NCBI GenBank assembly: GCA_011037195.1
Contig: JAAEAF010000246.1
Span: 62,001 to 126,000 of the forward strand
Length of the DNA: 64,000 nt
Reading direction: 5' to 3'
Source of the DNA: Triatoma infestans
Taxonomy: Eukaryota; Arthropoda; Insecta; Hemiptera; Reduviidae
The position numbers and the translations under genes were made by a program. The stretch's first letter is position 1, and each line of letters starts with the position of its first letter. Below are positions 55,165 through 64,000 of this stretch, one piece after another. The notes below the pieces were generated by a model. The model searched no databases, was not told the origin of the DNA, and worked only from the letters and a program-made list of their open reading frames with translations.

Positions 55165-55574
55165 ACCACAAAATGAAGCAGGCTACCATGGAAAATGTCT
55201 CTGATGCTTTCCAGCTCTGCGGAACCAACCATCATAACAAATGCGTATATATCTCTGAAGATGCATATGCATATTCTATGGGGAGATGGAACAGACTCTA
55301 ATCCCCAGAGCTATGATACATCATCCAGAGAAGGTTTGGAAGTCTGATTGCTGAAGAAGGAGATACAATTCTTTAAAGTTTATACAAAACTCTTTTGTTA
55401 CTTTTTAAAATATTAACTCTACCTAAAAGGGAAGGGATTTAGAACTTGTCTTAACTGGGATTCGATCCTACAATCCTTATGTTGGAAGTCTATCACAATA
55501 ACCAGCCAGCCACAATGGTCCTCTTGCCAAATATAATTTTCAACAATCTATTCTTAACACTATCATAATTTTTT

Positions 55575-55915
55575 AGAACTTTTTATTTCTTCACCCCACT
55601 CACAAAACCATTAAAATATAGTTAACAAAAAAAAATGTGACAGAAAGGCATGATAATCTAACTACATAAAATAATAAAGAAAAAAGATCGGCTTATCTCT
55701 TCCAGCTGCCTGCTGCTGCTATTTCACTACTTAATACGCTGCGCACTTGCAAAGAACTAAACTTCTTCTTCCAAAACAATCTACATTCTTATTGATTGAT
55801 AAATAACATTTATAAATAATATAATATAATATATATAATGTAATGGGGAGATAGAATTCTTTAAAATTTATGGAATACTCTTTTATTTTTTAAAATATCA
55901 ACTTTACCTAAAGGG
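55575..55915. other. AT-rich DNA, nothing recognised
   Basis: A CTG-rich patch (ctgcctgctgctgc, about 55706) and an AT repeat near 55820-55840. No gene. Confidence 0.4.
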
Positions 55916-55918
55916 GAA

Positions 55919-55998
55919 GGGATTAAGCTCAGTGGTTAGCGCACTGGAATCCCACGCGGGAGGTCCCGGGTTCGAGTCCAGCTATGCTACTGTAAGGG
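55919..55998 (+). repeat. tRNA-derived SINE head
   Basis: A box AAGCTCAGTGGTTAGC and B box GGTTCGAGTCC, then 'agctatgctac' as in the SINE at 1167. The anticodon region does not pair well. It is cut off at 55998 by the LTR that begins at 55999. Confidence 0.6.
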
Positions 55999-56362
55999 TG
56001 TTGTGAGGAGATGCTTGGTTGTTTGATTTGATGAATGATAAACACCTTAAGATGGTTAAGATATGTAATTGATATAAATATATATGACTGACTGCCAAGG
56101 ACTTTACACTATGGAGTTAAGAACTACTGAACTGAACTGACAGACTGACGTGGCTAAATGATATATATACGGAGATATGAGAATTATAATAACGGAGTGA
56201 TATCTGATGTGTGAATCAACTGAATTCTATCTGAATGATCTCTGATTGCCTATCTCTCATATATATATATATATACACTGGCCGAGCCTCTCCTCTCTTT
56301 GCGAGAGGGGCTGTTTCTCTCCGCTAGAGGTGGATGAGTGGTGGGGGTTCACTACCCCTACA
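55999..56362 (-). mobile_element. LTR (family L3), copy 1
   Basis: 364 bp; on the minus strand TGTAGGGGTAGTG to CTCACAACA. Next to it on the higher-coordinate side lies a polypurine tract (minus: caggagggggatga, 56363-56377), marking this as a 3' LTR of a minus-strand element. Followed on the plus strand by ~165 bp shared with 63077-63257. Confidence 0.7.
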
Positions 56363-56527
56363 TCATCCCCCTCCTGAAATAATTTTTCGTTTGCGAAAAA
56401 TGGCTGAAATGATGATTATGATGCTGTTGAATTTGTAGCATATGTGGCTAATGATATGCGACTAGCATGCTGTTTTTATGAGAGCCAGTGCTGTCATGTC
56501 TGTCATAGAGAATTTTAAGATTTGGAT
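56363..56527 (-). repeat. L3 internal 3' region, copy 1
   Basis: Shared with 63077-63257 ('gctgaaatgatgattatgat', 'gctgttgaatttgtagcat', 'cgactagcatgctgttttta') apart from a 16 bp gap. Non-coding. Confidence 0.65.
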
Positions 56528-56819
56528 CAGTCTTTGGCAGTAATTTAAATGTGTACATTGAAACAATATTTACATAATGTGAAAAAAAACTAATGATTTA
56601 AATACATGATATTGGATCTGCATTTTTGGTTTTTGAATTATTAAGAGATCCATTAATTATTTACATTTGTAATCCAGATGCCATTGAAAATTTAAAATTA
56701 TTTACATTTGTGAAAATTGGCTCATGAAAATTATATACATTTATACAATTAATTATTTACATTATTTATAAATTAATATTAAGTTTACATTAAATTAAGC
56801 AAACGTTTCTATCAAGGCC

Positions 56820-56943
56820 TTCTTCATACAACATAATGCATAAAACAAACTTCTTCGTACAACATAATGCATAAAACAAACTTCTTCGTACAAAATAATG
56901 CATAAAACAAACTTCTTCGTACAACATAATGCATAAAACAGAT
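56820..56943. repeat. 31 bp tandem repeat, four units
   Basis: 'caacataatgcataaaac' recurs every ~31 bp (about 56830, 56861, 56892 with one change, 56923), each preceded by 'acttcttcgta'. Confidence 0.7.
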
Positions 56944-57300
56944 TTAGAAAATAAAATCATTGCACCGTTGATTCAGAAATCAACTAAAACAAATACATTA
57001 AATCATTGCACCTTGATTTATAAGACATCGTATGACAACTCCAACCCTTGTTGGAAGCAACAAAAAAAAGAAAGTAATTTAATTCGTCTACAAACACAAA
57101 ACAAACATATAAACAAAACGAACATACACACTAAATAATACATCACAAATTCCTTCCTCCTTGCATCTTAAATAGACGCACTGAATGAAACAAATATAAA
57201 TAAAAGTGGATATATTTAAATTTTTATGCATTCAATTTGAATTCTTCTGTCTTATTACCAGGACACTATTTTTTTTTCTATTGAATTAATCATCATACTT
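56944..57300. other. AT-rich DNA, nothing recognised
   Basis: A 69-codon ORF (56929-57138) is Asn/Lys/Thr-rich and lies at the end of the tandem repeat. Not called. Confidence 0.35.
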
Positions 57301-57626
57301 ATTCATATATATTTAAATAATCTCAACATGGTATCTATATACTAATTGTATTCTTCACCAGGATACTAATTTCTTTAATTATTAACTATTTATATTTATG
57401 CAAGTCTTATAAATATTGTATATCTATATACAAAATATTTTTTCTATCTTATGAACAGGATACAAATTTATGTATTTTCCTTATCAATTTATAAACTTAT
57501 ATATGCTATCCATACATTTAAACAAAAATTTTTTTTTCCAATAATATTCATCTATATTCACCAAGAAGATCATTAGAATTATATTCAATTTTGAAATATT
57601 GTATTTTTATTCAATTGTGTATCTAT
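57300..57626. repeat. Degenerate ~60 bp tandem array, left part
   Basis: Units of the type 'attagaattatattcaattt' then 'tgaaatattgta' and 'tatctata' repeat with drift. The same array continues at 62008 beyond the LTR element, showing the element landed within it. Confidence 0.55.
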
Positions 57627-58160
57627 TGTAGTGGAAGTACGAAATGAAAAATAATAGTTTTAAAAATAATTTATCTAATTTTGTTATCATCTTAGTATGG
57701 TGAATTTATTCTTGCCAAAAGAATTGTACTTTAGTGTCTCCTGTAATTTGGATCATTAAACAATGGCACAAAGCCCGTTAGGGGAACTCTTTTGAAACAA
57801 GCTAACATCGCCCCGCTAAAGAGGAGAGAGCAATTTTCCAAAGAATGAGAGTACACAGTCTAATAAAATCAGCCTTGCAAACCACGCTTCAGGAATCTCC
57901 CTCTTCAAACTCAGTGGTGGCCAGTTATAAGTTAAAACATAATGGCTTTGCATAAATCTTTATAAATACTTAATTTCTTAAACATAAAAGTGTGATATTG
58001 TAAAATACTTAAATTTACTAAGAGATAATATAATTATTTATAAAACAGTAGTGTGTTCTTAATTACTCTCAATTCTTATATTCTATCTCAAACAAACACA
58101 AGCCCTTTTCGCTAAAAAGCTCACGCCACAAACAACTACTACAAACATCAATGCATTACA
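57627..58160 (+). repeat. 5' LTR
   Basis: 534 bp, TGTAGTGGAAG to TGCATTACA. Differs from the 3' LTR by scattered substitutions and short indels, including gaatctccctcttcaaactc against gaatcgccctcttcaaatc. Confidence 0.85.
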
Positions 58161-58391
58161 TTGGTGCCAGCTGTTTGGGATATTTTCAACCAGAATTCAC
58201 AAATTAAAAGTACGTACAATTTTCAATTTCATAATTAGACAAATTATCCATCAGATAATTTGGTTGTTTTTAATTATTTTCTCAGCGGAAATAATATTTT
58301 AATTAAATATTTCTCATTATTGAATTTCTAGTGAAATTCATTTTTAAATTTTTGTATTTGCACTATCCCTTGTGAATTTTGTATTTCCAAA

Positions 58392-59732
58392 ATGTATAAA
58401 ATTAACGGACAAAACATGAAAATCGACGCTGCTGTAGAATATTTACTTGCTCAGCAACAATTAGCCAATCCTCCTCCCACCACCAGCAATCAGCCAGCTA
58501 GTTCTTTAAGAAATTTACAATTAATTTTTTATTTTTTTTTTAATTTTATTTATTTATTTGCCTGGATACATTTTTATAATATAACAGGCTCGTCAATATA
58601 ATGTCAACAAAATAACAAATTCCAATAACAAGAATAAAATGAATGAATAGTTTATAGCTTACCCACCTTCGATGGCGAAAATTCAGCCAAAGTGTCCGAT
58701 TTCCTAGACCAAATTAGCCATTGTGCTACTCTTTCTGGCTGGGACGACGCTGCTAAATTAGAAATATTAACACTTAGGCTCTCAGGTTCTGCAAAGATAT
58801 TTTACGATACCCTGAAAGCCGAATTACAACGCCAGGGTACAACTATAACGTATCCTCTAATTTCAGAGCGACTTCTAGCCCGATTTCGTAAGGAAAAAAC
58901 ACCCTTAGTCCTCTTACAACAGATGACTAATATTCAGTCCCTACCAACAGAATCTCCTGAAACTTTCGCGGATAGGATTAGACATATCCAATCCGCCATT
59001 CATTTAAAAGCACAAGCTAACCCACTCGAGGCCTTACAAACTATTTTAGATAAACTGGCCACTGATGCGTTCCTGAAGTCACTTCCTCAACCGCTTCGTA
59101 ATGAGGTACGAACGAAGCTACCTCAAAAATTAGATGAAGCACTTTCCTATGCCAATGCCCTAAAAGAAGTTCAGGCTTCTGAATCAAACCCTACAGTTTT
59201 CGCTGTTACTACGAAAACTTCCAATACTCGTACACCCCCATCTCCTTGTCGTTACTGTGGACAAATGCATTTCCACAGAGAATGCCCACATCGTAATAAA
59301 AGTCAAAAGCCACAATTAAAACCAACTAGAGTTTTTAATGTAATAAAGAACAGACCTTGTCGCCATTGTTCCGGTCCACATTTTGACGTGGACTGCACCA
59401 ACAAATTTAGACCAAAACCTCGTACTAACTTTGGCAAAATGCCTAACAATTTTAATATACCAAAAAATTTCAATCGCAGGTTATATAGTAATAATCGCTA
59501 TAATAATAATAATAATAATAATAATAATCAATATTGTAGTAACAATCATAATCCTCGAGTTAATTCAAATAATTCACGATTTAACTCTTATTCAGATAGA
59601 CCCCAGTATAGTCATAATAATAATGGTTACGAAACTAGCAATCACCTCCAAAATAGGCCCACTTGCCAATATTGTTCAAAATTTGGACATACGGCTCGTA
59701 ATTGTTTCCAAATACAGCCCAAAACGAGTTAG
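58392..59732 (+). pseudogene. gag: gag, split by a ~138 bp insert
   Basis: The frame opens with ATG at 58392 ('MYKINGQNMKIDAAVEYLLA'), is interrupted by an AT-rich insert at about 58524-58661, and resumes in the same frame with 'LPTFDGENSAKVSDFLDQI' to 59732. The 'FDG...DFL...W...RLSGSA...F' order is a Ty3/gypsy-type Gag capsid start. It has two C-x2-C-x3-H-x4-C knuckles ('CRYCGQMHFHREC', 'CRHCSGPHFDVDC') and one standard C-x2-C-x4-H-x4-C ('CQYCSKFGHTARNC'). An Asn run (from an AAT repeat, 59504-59529) lies between the second and third. The insert brings stop codons, so only the C-terminal part is a continuous ORF today. Confidence 0.85.
58524..58661 (-). mobile_element. Short insert in gag
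   Basis: About 138 bp with a T-rich left end (58527-58560, poly(A)-like on the minus strand). Imperfect flanks tttacaatta / tttatagctta suggest a decayed target duplication. Its length keeps gag in frame but it contains stops. Looks like a very short retroposon 3' end. Confidence 0.5.
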
Positions 59733-61466
59733 CCCTCAGTCGCTTTCTCGAACACCTGATATTATGAAGGCTATCTCATACCTGCTTCCATCAGTCCTGA
59801 CTAACCAGGTAATACCTAATTATGGCATCACGTCCCTTCATTTGCATGCGGACAATGTCAAAAATTTTCTGGCGAATACATACTTTCGCAATTAAAGGGC
59901 AATTTCCAATTAATACTTGTAGAAACGTTCTTACAGGGCAATCATTAATTTGCGCACCGTATCTAACACTTAATAAATTCAACATTCAATTTTCAACTAG
60001 TACTCAAACGCACTAATTTAGTACTAATCGCTAAGTTCACTAAAATCCCTAGTAACTAGCCACAAAATTTCTGTGCCACCTCGCGCACACAATACATAAC
60101 ACTTGAAATAACATACTTGACATAATCTCTTGAAATAATTCTCAATATATCACACTTCTTAACTTTACATACTACACCACATGTAAATGGTATACGTAAG
60201 AATTTTGTCTTAAGAACAAAAATGTCTAAAGTGTATTGATATATTTTTTTTTACTTTAGTTGTTGCAATAATCGACATATTATTTTTGTTTCAGCACTGA
60301 AAACTCTCCGCACTAAAATTATTCCGCCTTTAATATTTGTAATTATTGCATTGTATATTTCAAATAATAATTGTAATTTATTTTATGTTGCAGAAATCAA
60401 GATGACCACGTGAATTTGTTTAATATGTTTATATGTTAATATTGATGTTTTTTATTGTATTAAACTAATTAATTTATTTTTTTTCAGTTCACCTCAAAAG
60501 AAAATTGAATCATTCCTATTACACTTGTACTTGTTTATCATTTGTATTTTAATGTTATATTTTTATAATACTTAATTGTTTTTGTATTGTTCAAGGTTAT
60601 ATTCAACTCATCTAGAAAACGCAAAACAGTTGAAAGAACTCATTGCCATAGAAACGGCCGAAATACTTGCACATACCCCTCAAGCTAACTATTTCATCTT
60701 TACCTCTTAGCTTTAATAGTTTTTACACTAATATTTGTTGAAATTTAAATTTGTTTAACCTCTCTTTTACAGATCCAAGAATATTCGTCGTCTGCACGAT
60801 TGCATGTGCATGAATTTTATTGCATGCGCATAAATTTAATTGCATGAAAATTGCATGTTACTTGTAAATATTTAAAATGATCATTCATTATTTGTAATTT
60901 AATACTCTGTTGAATACTATCATTTTCAGATACACAAGATTTTACCAAAGGAATTGACACTAAACTTCGGATTCCTCATGATCCTGTAATCTTTCCGCAT
61001 CCCGCTCGCTTATTAAATATATATATTTTTTTTATTTGCGTATTTTGTGTATTTATTTATTTGTTAATTATTTTTGAAATACTTAAGAGTTTTTTTTTGT
61101 CCATATAGAGTTAATTCAAGAAAGTACATACACACCTACAGTACCGACTTGTCTACACTGATCACCTTGTCTACCCATTGCCAGTCACATCTTCATAAGC
61201 AACACTCTCACTCGCCAAGCAGTGTTCGCCTATCAGCCTACCACCACAGCAACGCTCACCCACTCACGCAGCGTTCGCTCGAGTAGAATACATTCAAACA
61301 CCACAGCAACGCTCACACCTTCAAGCAGCGTTTGCTCCAGAAGAAGATGACTGCACCCTACAACACACGGCCACCTTGCAGAGGTTACACACACGCCTCT
61401 CGATAACTTCCAAGCCTCTACAACTCCAGATTATCTCCCAAATTTTTCGTGCCGAAAAATTTCTCC
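59733..61466 (+). other. Internal region after gag, no pol recognised
   Basis: 1.7 kb of mostly AT-rich DNA. One 30-codon stretch at 60612-60710 ('HLENAKQLKELIAIETAEIL') has coding-like composition, and 59840-59945 has a fragment with Cys codons, but no protease, RT or integrase motif was found in three frames. Confidence 0.6.
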
Positions 61467-61480
61467 AGGAGGGGGGATAA
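61467..61480 (+). promoter_or_regulatory. Polypurine tract
   Basis: aggaggggggataa immediately before the 3' LTR; the plus-strand primer site for reverse transcription in LTR elements. Confidence 0.8.
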
Positions 61481-62007
61481 TGTAGTGGAAGAACGAAATG
61501 AAAAATAATAGTTTTTAAAAATAATTTATCTAATTTTGTTAATATATTAGACTGTGAATTTATCTTCAAAAAGATTGTACTTTAGTGTCAGGTACTGTAC
61601 ATTTGGATCATTAAACAAAGGCACAAATCCCGTTAGGGCAAACCTTTTGTACAAGCTAATTCCCCCCGCTAGAGAGAGAGAGAGCAATTCCAAAGAATAG
61701 AGACAGTCTTAACTCTACTTCAAACGGGACGCTTCAGGAATCGCCCTCTTCAAATCAGTGCCAGTTATAAGTTAAAACATAAGAGCTTTGCATTAATCTT
61801 GATAAATACTTAATTTCTTAAACATAATAGTGTGATATTGTAAAATACTTAAATTTACTAAGAGATAATATAATTATTTATAAAACAGTAGTGTGTTCTT
61901 AATTATTCTCAATTCTTATATTCTATCTCAAACAAACACAAGCCCTTTTCGCTAAAACGCCACGCCACAAGCTACCTAAACATCATCAAACATCACCAAA
62001 CATTACA
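61481..62007 (+). repeat. 3' LTR
   Basis: 527 bp, TGTAGTGGAAG to AACATTACA. The full range of the L1-type landmarks is present ('gtgtcaggtactgta', 'gccagttataagttaaaac', 'cacaagcccttttcgctaaa'). Confidence 0.85.
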
Positions 62008-62340
62008 CTATTTATCAATAATATTATTAGGATTTTTATTCAAGTTTAAAATATTGTATTTATATCAAAAGATTATTAGAACTATATTCAATTTTGAAAT
62101 ATTGTATTTTGTATCTATTTATCAATAATATTATTAGAATTTTATTCAAGTTTAAAATATTGTATTTATATAAAGCATATCATTAGAATGTTTACTCAAT
62201 CTTGAAATATTGTATCTATTCATCAATAATCTCATTAGAAAATTATTGGAATTTTGAAAACATTGTATCTATATACATAATTTCACTTGAAATTTTAATA
62301 TTGTATCCATATATTAATTAACAATTCTTAATTCAGTAAA
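62008..62340. repeat. Degenerate ~60 bp tandem array, right part
   Basis: Continuation of 57300-57626: 'attattagaattttattcaa', 'aaatattgtatttatat' repeats about five times with drift. Confidence 0.6.
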
Positions 62341-62735
62341 AATTAAACATACGTTTGAATTTATGTTCAATATATGTAAATGAATAATTATTAATCAATT
62401 TTTATCTATATTTATAAAATGAAATCAATCCCAGCATCTGTCAATTATATGATAAAGATGCTTATCATGCAAAACTAAACACATGCTGTATAACAATGTT
62501 CATTTTATCTCTTCATAATATGTTAAACAATAAGCTTCAAACAGCATGAATTGAATTGTCATCTAAATCCAAATGAATCCAAGATGCACATAATCAATAT
62601 TGACTTGACAGAAAAATTTATAATATCATTTTTAGCAAAAGTCCTTGTAAATATAATTCTTACTCTTAAATGATACTTAGTAATGGAATTACCAAGTAAC
62701 ATAGCATGTAACTCAATAACAAAAACAATTGACGG
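62341..62735. other. AT-rich DNA, nothing recognised
   Basis: Lies between the tandem array and an L3 LTR. No gene. Confidence 0.35.
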
Positions 62736-63076
62736 TGTTGTGAGGAGATGTAGGTTGTTGCTTGATGAGTGATAAATAACACCTTAAGATTTCGTTTAAG
62801 ATATATAATTGATATATATGTATATGACTGACTGCCAAGGACTTTACACTAACTGAACTGAACTGAACTGAACGGTCAGACTGACGTGGCTAAGAAGATA
62901 TGAACGGAGCGATGTTAAACTGATGTGTAAATCAACAGAATTCTATCTGAATGATGTCTCATTGCCTATCTCTCATATATATATACATATATACTGGCCG
63001 AGCCTCTCCTCTCTTTGCGAGAGGGGCTGTTTCTCTCCGCTAGAGTGATGAGTGGTGGGGGTTCACTACCCCTACA
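62736..63076 (-). mobile_element. LTR (family L3), copy 2
   Basis: 341 bp, same ends as 55999-56362 with internal small deletions (for example around 62845). The same polypurine tract follows on the higher-coordinate side (63077-63090). The left flank, ccgtcaattg on the minus strand, is not a convincing primer site, so this is probably another 3' end, not the 5' LTR of copy 1. Confidence 0.7.
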
Positions 63077-63257
63077 TCATCCCCCTCCTGAAATAATTTT
63101 TTGTTTGCGAAAAATGAGCGTTGGTAGCTTGGCTGAAATGATGATTATGATGCTGTTGAATTTGTAGCATATGTGGCTAGTGATATGCGACTAGCATGCT
63201 GTTTTTATGAGAGCCATTGCTGTCATTTCTGTCATAGAGAATTTTAAGATTTGGAGA
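63077..63257 (-). repeat. L3 internal 3' region, copy 2
   Basis: Matches 56363-56527 with an extra 'gagcgttggtagcttg' segment. Homology stops at 63257. Confidence 0.65.
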
Positions 63258-63494
63258 GCATTTAGCTCAGCTTATAGGGAGTGCTACCGCTGGGTAGCTT
63301 CTCTCCTCGGAGAATGCGTGTGCGCGAGTGCGTGCACGTTTATGTAAAGTGCAGTGCTATCAGTCTTACTTATAGCGTAGGAAACGCTGGAGTAGCAAAA
63401 AAAAGACATTCACAGATTTTAATACTGTTTCTATATTGAACTTCCTGTACACTACACTCATTAGAATTACTATAGAGTTTTGTTCATACGATCT

Positions 63495-63668
63495 TTTAGG
63501 ATTCCGCGGCCATTTTTATAAAAAATCACTTGAGTTTCTGGATTGAGACCGCACCAGTGCCCCATTCAACTGTTTTCCATGAATATGGCTGCGGAAACCT
63601 AAAAGATTATATTACCTCTATGGGGGAGAATGGTACCAACACTGACGAAGTCTCAATCCGGAGACTCA
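63495..63668. repeat. Interleaved inverted repeats (short)
   Basis: A: 'tcttttaggattccgcggcc' (63496) inverted at 'ggctgcggaaacctaaaaga' (about 63586). B: 'gagtttctggattgagac' (63533) inverted at 'gtctcaatccggagactc' (63648). Order A, B, A', B': the same interlocking arrangement as at 54729-55570. Confidence 0.7.
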
Positions 63669-64000
63669 AATGAGTTTTCTTCAGTTATTTGCAATCCCCA
63701 TTTTGACTACTTAATTAATGATATTGAAAGAATACAATTCAAATATCTAAGATTTTAAACTCGAACTTTCTCAATAATTGATCTAGATTATTATATAGCA
63801 TTACTTTGTAAAATAGACCCAGTTATTTTGATATTATTTTTTATATATGTTTTTATATATTTTATATAAGTTATATAGACTGTCCTAAACTATTTAATTA
63901 ATTTAAATGTACCAAGATATATTACTAGAAAATGCCTCGCTTTCAATGTACCGTTCTTTTATAATAATTATATATCTTACTCCCTTATCAATGGAACGCA
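63669..64000. other. AT-rich DNA, nothing recognised
   Basis: Ends the window without a recognisable gene or repeat. Confidence 0.4.

Larger units (their letters stand above)
54729..55570. repeat. Two interleaved inverted repeats
   Basis: Repeat A: 54729-54846 (minus) and 55044-55205 (plus), carrying the hammerhead-like motif. Repeat B: 54850-55030 and its inverse 55380-55570, ~180 bp arms ('aatagattattgaaaattat', 'aagaggaccattatggctgg', 'tcgaatcccagttaagacaa'). The order is A', B, A, B', so the pairs interlock rather than nest. B holds a tRNA-like B box (GGATCGAATCC). A ~37 bp direct duplication (55047-55120, 'ctctgtgcaagtcagtgttg') lies at the start of A. Confidence 0.8.
57627..62007 (+). 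mobile_element. LTR retroelement encoding Gag only
   Basis: Two direct LTRs (57627-58160 and 61481-62007), a primer-site-like TTGGTGCCAGCTG just after the first (58161), a polypurine tract (aggaggggggataa, 61467-61480) just before the second, and CTAT duplications (57623-57626, 62008-62011). Internal region 3.3 kb. It has gag but no recognisable protease, reverse transcriptase, RNase H or integrase. A non-autonomous element with gag resembles the TR-GAG class described in plants; its enzymes would come from a related complete element. Confidence 0.85.

Noticed and set aside
56820..56943. CRISPR array
   Set aside because: Units are directly adjacent with no variable spacers, and the window is eukaryotic.
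59383..59895. A 170-codon, Ile-rich ORF over the end of gag
   Set aside because: It is the +1 reading of the AAT-rich gag region; the gag frame has the zinc knuckles.

Overview
The window looks like intergenic DNA from a large, AT-rich (roughly 70% A+T by eye) and transposon-packed arthropod genome. A hemipteran insect is my best guess. That guess is inference, resting on tRNA-derived SINEs, RNase H-bearing non-LTR elements, a Helitron and many solo LTRs in one place. I found no intact host gene. The only candidates for host coding sequence are a short exon-like stretch at 41343-41450 (+), an exon-like ORF with a good splice donor around 41650-41961 (-), and an unplaced ORF at 54321-54668 (-). 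Almost everything else that codes is mobile-element protein, and nearly all of it is broken.

Layout. 1-7.6 kb: copies of a dominant ~1 kb dispersed repeat (here called Rep-A), a tRNA-Ala-like SINE, LTR pieces and a LINE 3' fragment inserted in Rep-A with a ~31 bp target duplication. 8-16 kb: LINE and SINE fragments, a solo LTR inserted inside a SINE, a full Rep-A, and an RNase H fragment. 17-26.5 kb: two foldback structures, a full inverted Rep-A, a solo LTR, and a LINE 3' end (RNase H plus zinc-binding tail) bounded by perfect 14 bp duplications. 26.5-27 kb: an LTR-retrotransposon reverse transcriptase remnant. 28-29 kb: Rep-A. 31.8-33.6 kb: a degenerate Helitron with both ends, a SINE inside it and a 129 bp tandem repeat. 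33.7-40.5 kb: foldback DNA, a ~610 bp segment duplicated from 4.65-5.26 kb, and several solo LTRs. 43-45 kb: two Rep-A copies side by side. 45.4-46.7 kb: a three-level nest (inverted-repeat element, then LTR, then a 137 bp unit). 47-49 kb: another solo LTR and Rep-A.

The most informative locus is 49738-53915. It is a ~4.2 kb DNA transposon with ~30 bp terminal inverted repeats, 4 bp ACAT flanks, repeated subterminal CGCTATGTG-like sites, and a decayed transposase-like gene carrying a SDG..QNRN motif. That gene is interrupted by an antisense LINE fragment with a 16 bp target duplication. At 57627-62007 lies an LTR element with both LTRs, primer site, polypurine tract and CTAT duplications that encodes a Gag with three zinc knuckles but no recognisable pol. 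It sits in a degenerate tandem array, and copies of an opposite-strand LTR family lie on either side.

A second theme is a small sequence found in eight places (17.1, 33.7, 34.15, 35.1, 46.3, 49.4, 54.8 and 55.1 kb): a CTGANGA-like box, a short perfect hairpin, GAAAC, then a GGTC-like end. It resembles the core of a hammerhead ribozyme, though with one extra base before the hairpin. At 46.3 kb it lies in a 137 bp unit bounded by an 11 bp duplication, so that unit has moved.
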